From the NCBI RefSeq assembly GCF_025567125.1, contig NZ_JAOQJI010000008.1:1-64000 (forward strand): a stretch of DNA of 64,000 nucleotides. The letters run 5' to 3'. Each line of letters opens with the position of its first letter. Position 1 is the first letter of the stretch. Positions 33,464 to 42,665 of the stretch are shown here, in pieces. The notes beneath the pieces were generated by a model. It ran no database searches. It was not told the origin of the DNA and worked only from the letters and a program-made list of their open reading frames with translations. The stretch is from Phocaeicola fibrisolvens (GTDB lineage: Bacteria > Bacteroidota > Bacteroidia > Bacteroidales > Bacteroidaceae). A program made the position numbers and the translations under genes.

Positions 33464-36400
33464 ATGAAACTAAAGCACTATTCTGTTTTGTCTTTCTGCA
33501 TGCTCAGCAGCTTGTTTGCTACGCCTTTTCCCATGTGGGCAGTTCCGCAAACTGGGGTGACCATTCGCAGTGCCAGTGTGTTGAATCCGACAGCTGTAGA
33601 GGTTGTTTTTTCCAATCAGCAGCGTATGACGTTGGATTTTTATGGAGAAAATATTTTTCGCATGTTTCAGGACAATAAAGGTGGCATTGTCCGCAATCCG
33701 GAAGCGATTCCTGAAGCCTAGATTTTGGTGAATAATCCGCGTCAGGAGGTGGGAAAACTTTCCTTGACAGATAAGGATGGAGTCATTACGGTGGCTACCG
33801 ACCGGATTGAGGTGAAGATGGACAAGCGCACCATGCTGTTCAAGATTACGGATAAAGCACGCCAGAAAGTGGTGGCGGAGGCTGTTCGTCCGGCGGATTT
33901 CGCAGAGAAACAAGTCAGTCTTTTCTTGAAAGCGCAGGAGGGAGAGTATTTTTACGGCGGAGGGGTACAGAATGGACGCTTTTCCCATAAAGGTAAGAAA
34001 ATCAATATATTGAATACGAATCAGTGGACAGACGGCGGGGTGGCTTCTCCCACACCTTTTTACTGGTCGACGGAAGGTTATGGAGTGATGTGGCATACAT
34101 TCTCTCCCGGAGTATATGATTTCGGGGCAGCCGACAAAGGAGTGGTGGCGTTAAGTCACGAGAGAAACTATCTGGACGTGTTTTTCATGGTGGATGAAAC
34201 CCCGGTTGCTCTGCTGAATGATTTTTATCAGCTGACGGGTAATCCGGTGCTCCTGCCTAAGTTTGGATTTTATGAAGGACATTTGAATGCCTACAACCGT
34301 GACTATTGGAAAGAAGACGAAAAAGGAATTCTTTTCGAAGATGGCAAGAAATATAAGGAAAGCCAGAAAGACAATGGCGGCATCAAGGAATCGCTGAATG
34401 GCGAGAAGAATAACTATCAGTTCTCTGCACGTGCGGTCATCGACCGTTATGAGGCAGCCGACATGCCGTTGGGATGGATTCTGCCGAATGATGGCTATGG
34501 GGCCGGCTACGGACAGGCTTCCACACTGGACGGAAATATCCAGAACCTGAAAGAACTGGGTGATTATGCCCGTGCGAAGGGAGTGGAAATCGGTTTGTGG
34601 ACCCAGTCGGATTTGCATCCCAAGGAAGGAGTGGAACCGCTGTTGCAGCGCGACATTGTCAAGGAAGTGCGTGACGCTGGCGTGCGGGTGTTGAAGACCG
34701 ATGTGGCATGGGTCGGTGCCGGCTATTCGTTCGGCTTGAACGGGGTGGCCGATGTGGCTCGTATCATGCCTTATTATGGCAACAATGCACGTCCGTTCAT
34801 TATCTCACTCGACGGATGGGCCGGTACACAGCGTTATGCTGGTATCTGGTCGGGCGACCAGACCGGAGGAGAATGGGAATACATCCGTTTCCATATCCCG
34901 ACTTATATCGGTTCGGGGCTGTCGGGACAACCGAACATCACTTCCGATATGGATGGTATTTTCGGCGGGAAGAACATTCCGGTCAACGTGCGTGATTTCG
35001 AGTGGAAAACGTTTACGCCGATGCAGTTGAACATGGACGGATGGGGAGCGAACCCCAAATATCCGCAGGCTTTGGGTGAACCGGCCACTTCCATTAACCG
35101 CTGGTATCTTAAACTGAAATCGGAGTTCATGCCTATACCTATAGTATTGCACACGAGGCGGTGGATGGCAAGCCGATGATTCGGGCGATGTTCCTGGATT
35201 ATCCGAATGACTATACGCTGGGAACAGCCACTCGTTATCAGTTCCTTTACGGACCTTCTATTCTGGTGGCTCCTGTGTACTAGAAGACACAGGCCGACGA
35301 GAAGGGGAACGATGTGCGTCACGGCATTTATCTTCCCGAAGGCAACTGGATTGATTTTTTCACCGGCGATTTGTATGCAGGCGGACGGGTCATCAATTGT
35401 TTTGACGCACCCTTGTGGAAACTCCCGTTGTTCGTGAAGCAGGGAGCCATTCTGCCCATGACGGCCGCACACAATCAGGTAACCCAGATGGCGAAAAACA
35501 TCCGTACGTATGAATTGTATCCGGCAGGAAACACGGAATTTACGGAATACGACGACGACGGTATCTCCGAAGCCTATCGCAACGGGCAGTATGCGACGAC
35601 TCTTATCCGTTCGATGCGGGAAGGGGAAGACCTGAAAGTCAGTGTGGCACCTTCGCAAGGTCGTTTTGAAGGAATGGTGACGGAAAAGGCTACTTATTTC
35701 CGCCTCAATGTGACGGCACAGCCGAAGAAACTGACGGCACATATCGGAGGGAAGAAAGTGAAACTGACTCCGGTGTCTTCTTTGGAGGCATTGCAGAAGG
35801 GAGAAAATATATATTATTATGAAGCCGCTCCGGAATTGAACCGTTTTGCCACTCCGGGCAGTGAGATGGCCCGTGTGCAGGTGGTGAAGAATCCGGTGAT
35901 GCACGTCAAGCTGGCAGCAGTGGATGTGACACGGAATGAAGTGACGCTGGAAGTGAAAGGTTATGTGTTTGCTCCAGCAGAAAAACTGCGGGTCAGCCAG
36001 GGGGCATTGGCCACTCCGGAACCGCAGGTCACGGAAGAGAATACCGGGGCTTATACGCTGACTCCTTCCTGGAAGAAGGTGGACCATGCCGATTATTATG
36101 AGATTGAGTACAACGGTATGCTGTATAGTACCATCCGGGATACCCGACTGTTGTTTGAAGACCTCCGTCCGGAAACGACCTGTACATTTAAGGTGCGTGC
36201 GGTGAATGCTTCGGGTGTATCCGACTGGGCAACTGTCACTGCCACCACGAAGCCCGATCCGCTGGAATTTGCCATCCGGGGTATTACGGGCGAAACGACT
36301 TGTCCGAACCAGGGAGGTCAGGAAGTGAGCAAACTCTTTAATTTTGATGAAGGGGATGCATGGCATACGCAATGGAGTGCCCAGGCCGTTCCATTCGATT

Positions 36401-37278
36401 TGATTGTGGATTTGAACAGTGTGAACCAGCTCGACAGGTTTGAATACCTGCCTCGGCTGGATGCCGGAAACGGTACGCTGGGTAAGGGTACGGTATATTA
36501 TAGTATGGACAAATCCAACTGGCACGAAGCCGGCACGTTCGACTGGAAGGGTAGTGATGTGAAGACCTTTGCCTTTACCGAACATCCGACCGCACGCTAT
36601 CTCAAGCTGTCGGTAACCTCGGCCGTAGGTAATTATGGCTCCGGTCGTGAATTGTATGTCTTCAAGGTGCCGGGTTCGGAAAGCTATATTCCGGGCGACA
36701 TCAACCTGGATAAACTGGTGGACGAGAATGACCTGACTTCTTATATGAACTATACAGGCCTGCGTCGGGGAGATTCTGATTTTGAGGGATATATCAGCAA
36801 GGGCGACTTGAACGGTAACGGCCTGATTGATGCGCATGACATTTCTGCTGTAGCCGTACGGCTGGAGACGGGTGTCAGCAGCCGTCAGGTACCAGCAGTG
36901 GCCGGAGAGATTCAGATAGTTCCTTCAAAGAAAGTGTACAATGAAGGGGAAACGGTGGAAATCCGGGTATCCGGTAAAGGATTGCGTTCTGTCAATGCCC
37001 TCAGTTTCGCACTGCCTTATGACCCGCAGTTGTTGGAGTATGTAGGGATAGAGGGCACAGGCATGAAGGAAATGCGGAACCTGACCAACGACCGCTTGCA
37101 CACTAACGGGACAAAGGCTTTGTATCCCACGTTCGTAAATACGGGAGAAAAGCCTTACCTGGAAGGGGATGCGGAACTGATGACCATCCAATTCAAGGCT
37201 AAGCAGAAACAAAAACTGAATTTGAAGGTACTGGATGGCATGTTGGTAGACAAGTACATGAATACCGTAAAATTCTGA
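33464..37278 (+). pseudogene. Broken multidomain GH31 glycosidase
   Basis: One reading path of about 1271 codons is interrupted three times: TAG at 33719-33721, a 1-base deletion near 35133 (P-Y-T-Y-S becomes out of frame), and TAG at 35281-35283. Both TAGs stand where Gln (CAG) would fit. The domains are still clear: signal peptide; GH31 N-domain; GH31 barrel with likely nucleophile Asp in K-T-D-V-A-W (codon 34700-34702) and S-G-D-Q-T-G-G for the acid/base; Fn3 (about 36050-36260); F5/8-type discoidin (36300-36680); dockerin-like (36690-36890); cohesin-like tail. The layout recalls GH31 alpha-N-acetylgalactosaminidases that act on mucin, but substrate is uncertain. A 644-aa minus-strand open frame here is a shadow. 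Confidence 0.85.
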
Positions 37279-37285
37279 TGGAATG

Positions 37286-37319
37286 CAGGTCACGCGGCTG
37301 GAATGGGCCGTGTGACCTG
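37286..37319 (+). terminator. Hairpin after the GH31 pseudogene
   Basis: A 13-bp stem, 37286-37298 with 37307-37319 (one G-T pair), 8 bp past the stop. It has no T tract of its own but is backed by the next hairpin. Confidence 0.6.
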
Positions 37320-37326
37320 TTACCAT

Positions 37327-37369
37327 AAAAAAGTGATTCTTCCTATTAAATGGAAAGAATCACTTTTTT
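37327..37369. terminator. Bidirectional terminator
   Basis: A perfect 15-bp stem, 37327-37341 with 37355-37369, begins with A6 and ends with T6. It serves both the GH31 pseudogene and the M20 peptidase gene. Confidence 0.85.
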
Positions 37370-37385
37370 ATGGAGGTAATGGAAC

Positions 37386-38450
37386 TTAAATTTTCAGTCC
37401 ATCCAGAATTTGTGCATAAATGGAAATGGCCTCTTCAATTTCGCTGACCAGCACATATTCATCTGCCGTATGTGAGCGGGAAGATTTTCCCGGGCCAATC
37501 TTGACAGACGGGAAAGGCATCAGCGCTTGGTCGGACAGAGTTGGAGAGCCAAACGGAGTCTTTCCGAGTTCTATTGCCCGTTTTACAAACGGATGGTCTG
37601 CCGGAATGCTTGATGAGTTGAGGCGGAACGAGCGAGCTTTTGCTTCACTTTGTATGTGCTTTCCGATTTCGGTAAACAGTTCTTCGTTGGAATAGCATTC
37701 GTTGCTTCGGATGTCTACCACGATGCTGCACACATCTGGAATGACATTGTGTTGCGTACCGGCATTGATTTGAGTCACGCTCATTTTGACCGGGCCCAGC
37801 AGCGGTGATTCCTTGGGGAACTGGTAGGTACGGAACCATTCAATGTCCGGCAAGATTTTATAGATGGCATTTTCTCCTTCGTTTCGGGCAGCATGTCCGG
37901 ATTTTCCTCGTGCGGTAACATCGAGTACCATCAACCCTTTTTCTGCAATGGCCGGGTGCATTTCCGTGGGTTCTCCTACTACTCCTAAAGCAATAGGAGG
38001 CAGCTGGTGAAGTACGCTTTCAATGCCGTTCTTTCCAGAGACTTCTTCTTCGCACGATGCCAGGTAAATCAGGTTGTAGCTCTGGGTTGTCATGCTGAGA
38101 TAGCGGTACACTTGGAAAAGAGCCACCACACTGGCTCCCGCATCGTTGCTTCCCAGTCCATATAGTTTCCCATTCTCGTTTTTAGGAGTAAATGGCTGCT
38201 TCCTCCATCCACTCACCGGTTTGACTGTATCGATATGTGAGTTCAGCAGGATGGTCGGTTTCTGCATATCAAACATAGGGCTGATACACCAGACATTGTT
38301 GCCGGAACGTCCAGTCATAATACCGGTTTCTTCTATGTAATTTTGCAGGAAGTCGGCTGCTGCATCTTCTTCCCGGCTGATAGAGGGAATTCCAATCAGT
38401 GAATGCAGCAGAGTCAGCGCTTCAGATGTGTAGTAACCTGTATCTATCAT
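37386..38450 (-). CDS. M20-family deacylase, ArgE/DapE-like
   Basis: Protein of 354 residues from ATG 38450 with all metal-site motifs: S-H-I-D-T-V, G-S-N-D-A-G-A, C-E-E-E, G-E-P-T-E and a final S-H-T-A-D-E. It has no signal peptide and should act in the cytoplasm. It is closest in type to N-acetylornithine deacetylase. Bacteroides make arginine through succinylated intermediates, so the likely job is removal of the acyl group in that pathway. No other arg gene is nearby. A TATCTTTG -7 element lies at 38477-38484 on the minus strand, inside the longer open frame to 38522, which is why I reject that start. Confidence 0.83.
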   Translation of the reverse strand: MIDTGYYTSEALTLLHSLIGIPSISREEDAAADFLQNYIEETGIMTGRSGNNVWCISPMFDMQKPTILLNSHIDTVKPVSGWRKQPFTPKNENGKLYGLGSNDAGASVVALFQVYRYLSMTTQSYNLIYLASCEEEVSGKNGIESVLHQLPPIALGVVGEPTEMHPAIAEKGLMVLDVTARGKSGHAARNEGENAIYKILPDIEWFRTYQFPKESPLLGPVKMSVTQINAGTQHNVIPDVCSIVVDIRSNECYSNEELFTEIGKHIQSEAKARSFRLNSSSIPADHPFVKRAIELGKTPFGSPTLSDQALMPFPSVKIGPGKSSRSHTADEYVLVSEIEEAISIYAQILDGLKI

Positions 38451-38476
38451 AAATATAATCTGTTTTAGATTCCCTG

Positions 38477-38484
38477 CAAAGATA
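38477..38484 (-). promoter_or_regulatory. -7 element for the M20 deacylase
   Basis: TATCTTTG on the minus strand, 27 bp before the chosen start. The -33 partner is unclear. Confidence 0.5.
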
Positions 38485-38536
38485 CTCTTTTTTGTGAGAA
38501 AAGTTTTAGGTGGACAAGACATTCCAAATAAAATCT

Positions 38537-38544
38537 TATATTTG
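38537..38544 (+). promoter_or_regulatory. -7 element for the acyl-CoA ligase
   Basis: TATATTTG, 32 bp before the ATG at 38576. No TTTG at 19-20 bp. An earlier ATG at 38561 ends after four codons. Confidence 0.5.
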
Positions 38545-38575
38545 CAAAAGAAATAATAAAATGAAGAAAAGATAG

Positions 38576-40390
38576 ATGACTAATTCATATTTGTCCCGGC
38601 TTGTGCGGCGACAAGCAGAAAAATATGGGGAAAAAGTTGCCTTAAAATACCGTGATTACACCACAGCTACTTGGATTCCTGTTTCCTGGAACAGATTTGC
38701 GGATCTTGTGGATGATGTAGCAAGAGCTTTTGTGGCGGCAGGAGTGTCCATTCAAGAAAATGTAGGAGTTTTTTCACAGAATAAGCCGGAGTGTTTTTAT
38801 GTAGATTTCGGAGCTTTCAGAAGCCGGATTGTGACGGTACCTTTGTACGCCACAAGTTCTGAGGCACAGGTGCATTACATCGTAGAGGATGCCGGTATTC
38901 GGTTTTTGTTTGTCGGCGAACAATACCAGTATGATGTGGCCTATCGGGTGCAGAGTTTGTGTCGTTCCTTGAAAAAAATTATTATTTTTGACCCGGAAGT
39001 GAAACGGGTAGAGGGAGACTGCAATTCAATTTATTTTTCTGATTTCCTGAAAGTAGGAGAGGAAGAAAAATGGCAGAGTGAGGTGGAGGAACGTACCGCT
39101 ACGTCTTCGCCGGAAGATTTGGCCAATATCTTGTATACGTCGGGAACTACGGGTGACTCCAAAGGAGTGATGCTGCATCATTTCAATTACGAAGCTGCTT
39201 TTAAAGGGCATAATGCCCGTCTTACAGAGCTCGGAGAGAATGATGTGGTCATGAATTTCTTGCCTTTTACGCATATCTTTGAGCGGGGATGGGCTTTCTA
39301 TTGTCTGCATAGAGGATGTATGCTGTGCATTAATCTGAAACCGCAGGATATCCAGAAAACCATCAAAGAAATTCGTCCGACCGCCATGTGCAGTGTACCA
39401 CGCTTTTGGGAAAAGGTATATGCCGGTGTACAGGAAAAAATCAATGAGACTGCCGGATTGAAGAAAGCCCTGATGCTGGACGCGCTGCGAGTTGGAAAGG
39501 AACATAATATCACGTATCTGATGAACGGGAAAACACCTCCCACCGTGTTGCACATGAAATATAAATTCTATGAACGGACTATTTACAGTCTTTTAAAGAA
39601 AACCATCGGCATTGAAAATGGGAATTTCTTTCCTACTGCAGGAGCTGCCATACCGGAAAAGGTGGAGGAGTTTGTGCATTCTGTGGGAATTAATATGATT
39701 GCCGGATACGGCTTGACGGAAAGTACGGCCACGGTTTCCTGTGAATGGAAGGGAGATTTCCGGATTGGAAGTGTCGGACGGGTATTGCCGGGAGTAGAGG
39801 TCCGTATTGGGGAGAATAATGAGATACAGCTTCATGGAGGAACCATTACCAAAGGGTATTACAAGAAGGAGGCGATTACCAAGCAGGCTTTTACGGAAGA
39901 CGGCTGGTTCCGGACGGGAGATGCTGGCTACATGAAAGATGGATTTCTGTATCTGACCGACCGTATCAAGGATCTCTTCAAGACTTCCAACGGAAAATAC
40001 ATTGCTCCACAAGCCATTGAAACCAAGTTGGTGGTAGACCGTTACATTGACCAGGTAACCATCATCGCCGACCAGCGTAAGTTTGTGTCTGCCTTGATTG
40101 TGCCGGAATATGCACAGGTGGAGAAATTCGCTCGTGAACATCACATTGCTTTTACCAACCGGAAGGACTTGCTGGAAAATCCGCAGATTGTGGAACTTTT
40201 CAGACTTCGTATCGATACCCTTCAGCAGGAATTTGCCCACTATGAGCAGGTGAAGCGCTTTACGCTATTGCCGGAACCGTTCAGTATGGAGCGGGGAGAA
40301 TTGACCAATACTTTGAAGTTGAAACGTGCGGTGGTGGCCCGGAACTACAAAGATATCATCGATAAAATGTATGAAGAAAATGTCGGTTAA
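38576..40390 (+). CDS. Long-chain fatty acid--CoA ligase (AMP-forming)
   Basis: Protein of 604 residues of the FadD-like family. The ATP motif Y-T-S-G-T-T-G-D-S-K-G is at 187-197, followed by the Y-G-L-T-E-S segment and a late G-W-F-R-T-G-D motif. It activates fatty acids as acyl-adenylates and then CoA thioesters on the inner side of the membrane. No beta-oxidation genes are near, so the likely use is recycling of exogenous or membrane-derived acyl chains. It is monocistronic between a -7 element and a terminator. Confidence 0.92.
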   Translation: MTNSYLSRLVRRQAEKYGEKVALKYRDYTTATWIPVSWNRFADLVDDVARAFVAAGVSIQENVGVFSQNKPECFYVDFGAFRSRIVTVPLYATSSEAQVHYIVEDAGIRFLFVGEQYQYDVAYRVQSLCRSLKKIIIFDPEVKRVEGDCNSIYFSDFLKVGEEEKWQSEVEERTATSSPEDLANILYTSGTTGDSKGVMLHHFNYEAAFKGHNARLTELGENDVVMNFLPFTHIFERGWAFYCLHRGCMLCINLKPQDIQKTIKEIRPTAMCSVPRFWEKVYAGVQEKINETAGLKKALMLDALRVGKEHNITYLMNGKTPPTVLHMKYKFYERTIYSLLKKTIGIENGNFFPTAGAAIPEKVEEFVHSVGINMIAGYGLTESTATVSCEWKGDFRIGSVGRVLPGVEVRIGENNEIQLHGGTITKGYYKKEAITKQAFTEDGWFRTGDAGYMKDGFLYLTDRIKDLFKTSNGKYIAPQAIETKLVVDRYIDQVTIIADQRKFVSALIVPEYAQVEKFAREHHIAFTNRKDLLENPQIVELFRLRIDTLQQEFAHYEQVKRFTLLPEPFSMERGELTNTLKLKRAVVARNYKDIIDKMYEENVG

Positions 40391-40407
40391 ATAGCTGGCT
40401 TTTATAT

Positions 40408-40438
40408 ACAGGCACTCTTTCAAGGGTGCCTGTTTTTT
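40408..40438 (+). terminator. Terminator of the acyl-CoA ligase gene
   Basis: An 8-bp stem, 40408-40415 with 40426-40433, followed by TTTTTT. Confidence 0.8.
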
Positions 40439-40440
40439 AT

Positions 40441-40610
40441 CTTTAAAGAAGATAGGATGCGCCTTGGCATAGTCAAATTTAGAAAACTGCGTTTTCTATT
40501 TGCCTCTGCGCTCGGCTTTCACTATCTTTAGAGAAGATAGGATGCGCCTCGGCATAGCCAAATTTAGAAAACTATGTTTTCTATTTGTCTCTGCGCTCGG
40601 CTTTCACTAT
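40441..40610 (+). repeat. Tandem duplication of an 85-bp promoter-bearing unit
   Basis: Two 85-bp units, 40441-40525 and 40526-40610, differ at about six positions. Each holds a hairpin (TAGAAAAC with GTTTTCTA) and then TTTG, 20 bp, and TATCTTT: 40499-40502 with 40523-40530 (last base A), and 40584-40587 with 40608-40615 (last base G). The second copy is a consensus promoter for prfB, the first a weaker one. Confidence 0.85.
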
Positions 40611-40615
40611 CTTTG
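40584..40615 (+). promoter_or_regulatory. Main prfB promoter
   Basis: TTTG (40584-40587), 20 bp, TATCTTTG (40608-40615), with a leader of about 30 nt before the prfB ATG. Confidence 0.75.
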
Positions 40616-40653
40616 CAGCGAGAAAAAATAAACGGACTAATTTATCGTATTTT

Positions 40654-41769
40654 ATGATTACCATAGAGCAACTGAAAGACATTAAGGAGCGTACGGAGGC
40701 TCTGCACCGTTATTTGGATATTGACGGGAAGAAGATACAAGTAGAAGAGGAACAGCTTCGTACGCAGGCACCCGGTTTTTGGGACGACCAGAAGGCTGCC
40801 GAAGCGCAGATGAAGAAAGTAAAAGCTTTGCAACAGTGGATTACCGGTTATCAGGAGGTAAAGACGCTGGCAGATGAATTGCAGTTGTCTTTCGATTTCT
40901 ACAAAGACGAACTGGTGACGGAAGAGGAAGTGGATGAGGCTTATGCAAAGGCGCTCTCGGCTGTGGAAGCACTGGAGCTGAAGAATATGCTTCGCTCGGA
41001 GGCCGACCAGATGGACTGTGTGCTGAAAATTAATTCAGGTGCCGGAGGTACGGAAAGTCAGGACTGGGCTTCCATGTTGATGCGTATGTACATGCGCTGG
41101 GCAGAAAGCAACGGATATAAATTGTCGGTGGCCAACCTTCAGGAAGGCGATGAAGCCGGCATCAAGACGGTGACGATGAACATTGAAGGGGCCTATGCGT
41201 ATGGTTACCTGAAAGGGGAGAACGGTGTACACCGTCTGGTTCGTGTGTCGCCTTATAATGCACAAGGTAAACGAATGACTTCGTTTGCTTCCGTCTTTGT
41301 CACTCCGCTGGTGGATGATTCTATCGAAGTAACAGTTGAACCCGCTCGTTTGTCATGGGATACCTTCCGAAGCGGAGGTGCCGGTGGACAGAACGTAAAT
41401 AAGGTAGAATCAGGTGTACGTTTGCGTTATCAGTATAAAGACCCTTATACCGGTGAAGAAGAAGAAATCTTGATTGAAAATACGGAAACTCGTGACCAGC
41501 CGAAGAATAAGGAGAATGCCATGCGTCAGTTGCGCTCTATCCTTTATGACAAGGAATTGAAGCACCGTATGGAAGAACAGGCCAAGGTGGAAGCCGGAAA
41601 GAAGAAAATCGAGTGGGGCTCACAGATACGAAGTTATGTATTTGATGACCGTCGTGTGAAAGACCATCGTACCAACTATCAGACTTCCGATGTGAATGGG
41701 GTGATGGATGGAAAAATAGACGGTTTCATCAAAGCCTATCTGATGGAATTTTCAGACAGCGAAATGTGA
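40654..41769 (+). CDS. prfB: Peptide chain release factor 2
   Basis: Protein of 371 residues. G-G-Q lies in G-G-A-G-G-Q-N-V-N, and the stop-codon recognition loop reads V-R-V-S-P-Y-N where E. coli RF2 has S-P-F. RF2 reads UGA and UAA. The usual RF2 programmed frameshift site is missing: the segment R-Y-L-D-I-D is encoded in one frame with no UGA. I start at ATG 40654; the longer open frame from 40585 would begin inside the promoter. It is followed by a small membrane protein gene with its own promoter. Confidence 0.96.
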   Translation: MITIEQLKDIKERTEALHRYLDIDGKKIQVEEEQLRTQAPGFWDDQKAAEAQMKKVKALQQWITGYQEVKTLADELQLSFDFYKDELVTEEEVDEAYAKALSAVEALELKNMLRSEADQMDCVLKINSGAGGTESQDWASMLMRMYMRWAESNGYKLSVANLQEGDEAGIKTVTMNIEGAYAYGYLKGENGVHRLVRVSPYNAQGKRMTSFASVFVTPLVDDSIEVTVEPARLSWDTFRSGGAGGQNVNKVESGVRLRYQYKDPYTGEEEEILIENTETRDQPKNKENAMRQLRSILYDKELKHRMEEQAKVEAGKKKIEWGSQIRSYVFDDRRVKDHRTNYQTSDVNGVMDGKIDGFIKAYLMEFSDSEM

Positions 41770-41798
41770 TAAACTTAGCGGAAAATCCGCATCTTTTG

Positions 41799-41829
41799 TT
41801 TGTCTTTTTGCAGAGAAGTTGTAATTTTA
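41799..41829 (+). promoter_or_regulatory. Promoter for the small membrane protein
   Basis: TTTG (41799-41802), 19 bp, TAATTTTA (41822-41829), one base off the -7 consensus. Confidence 0.5.
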
Positions 41830-41856
41830 GGGTTGTAAATCTAAAAATAAGAACTT

Positions 41857-41997
41857 ATGGGACGCAACAGAACTGTGAAAAGACAAAATTTTGAGAAACG
41901 TGAAGAAGAGAAAGCCAATAGACTGTTCAAGATGATTTGTATTGTCTTGATTCTATTGGCTATTTTAATGATTGTAGGCTATACATTGGCTTCTTGA
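41857..41997 (+). CDS. Small single-pass membrane protein of unknown function
   Basis: A 46-residue product. The N-terminal half is very basic and polar (K-R-Q-N-F-E-K-R-E-E-E-K-A-N-R), and residues about 26-44 form one hydrophobic helix, giving an N-in topology. I do not recognise a family. It has a plausible promoter and lies 15 bp upstream of the CYTH gene, so it may lead that transcript. It is likely real because the frame is clean, the topology sensible and the spacing operon-like. Confidence 0.65.
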   Translation: MGRNRTVKRQNFEKREEEKANRLFKMICIVLILLAILMIVGYTLAS

Positions 41998-42012
41998 AAT
42001 TGTTGATGGAAT

Positions 42013-42519
42013 ATGCCGCAGGAAATAGAACGTAAATTCTTGGTGCGCGATGATTCTTATAAGTCGATGGCTTATGGGAAAAAGCGCATCAAGCAAGGAT
42101 ACATCTGTAGTGAAAGAGGACGTACGGTGCGGGTGCGCATTCAAGATGGAGAAGGATATCTGACCATCAAGGGACCTTCGGATGCTGCAGGTATGAGCCG
42201 GTATGAATGGGAGCATTTGTTGCCTTTGCAGGAAGCAGAGGAATTGATGAGACTTTGTGAGCCGGGCATGATTGACAAGACGCGTTACCTGGTACGAGCG
42301 GGTGACCATGTGTTTGAAGTGGATGAGTTTTATGGGGAGAACGCGGGGTTGGTTGTGGCCGAGGTGGAACTGACCGGCGAGAACGAATCTTTTGTTCATC
42401 CTCCTTTCTTAGGGAAGGAAGTGACGGGGCAGGTGAAATACTATAATTCGTTTCTGATGAAGTTTCCCTATCGAAAATGGGCTGAAAACCTTCCTGAAAA
42501 CTGTCAGAGGAAGGGGTAA
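42013..42519 (+). CDS. CYTH domain protein, probable inorganic triphosphatase
   Basis: Protein of 168 residues. The family signature E-I-E-R-K-F-L-V is at 4-11, with basic strands (R-V-R-I, L-T-I-K) and acidic strands (F-E-V-D-E-F, V-A-E-V-E-L) lining a triphosphate tunnel. Bacterial members mostly split inorganic triphosphate; a few are class IV adenylate cyclases. The substrate is not decided by sequence. It lies 15 bp after the 46-residue gene. Confidence 0.87.
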   Translation: MPQEIERKFLVRDDSYKSMAYGKKRIKQGYICSERGRTVRVRIQDGEGYLTIKGPSDAAGMSRYEWEHLLPLQEAEELMRLCEPGMIDKTRYLVRAGDHVFEVDEFYGENAGLVVAEVELTGENESFVHPPFLGKEVTGQVKYYNSFLMKFPYRKWAENLPENCQRKG

Positions 42520-42549
42520 AAACTCTCAATTGACAGTTTTTACCCGTTT
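42514..42549 (+). terminator. Hairpin after the CYTH gene
   Basis: A perfect 11-bp stem, 42514-42524 with 42535-42545, includes the stop codon. The following T tract is poor, so termination may be partial. Confidence 0.5.
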
Positions 42550-42589
42550 GAATGCCAGATTTTGTGAAGGCTTCTCTTCTTTTTTCAGT

Positions 42590-42597
42590 TAGTTTTG
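42590..42597 (+). promoter_or_regulatory. -7 element for the sigma factor gene
   Basis: TAGTTTTG, 68 bp before the ATG at 42666. It shows that an upstream open frame from 42552 is not translated. No TTTG at the right distance. Confidence 0.45.
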
Positions 42598-42665
42598 CAA
42601 TGTCAAAAAACAAAACAGACAAAATACAGACATTGTTTCAATTAAAAAAAGAAAAGAAAAAAATT

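Noticed and set aside
33719..35283. Amber suppression (TAG read as Gln) in the GH31 gene
   Set aside because: A separate 1-base deletion also breaks the frame, no suppressor tRNA is seen, and TAG ends normal genes in the window.
34903..36837. A 644-aa minus-strand open frame over the GH31 pseudogene
   Set aside because: Impressive length, but the plus strand encodes clear GH31, Fn3 and discoidin domains and this product shows none.
40585..40653. N-terminal extension of prfB
   Set aside because: The extra codons lie in the promoter cassette and upstream of the predicted transcript start.
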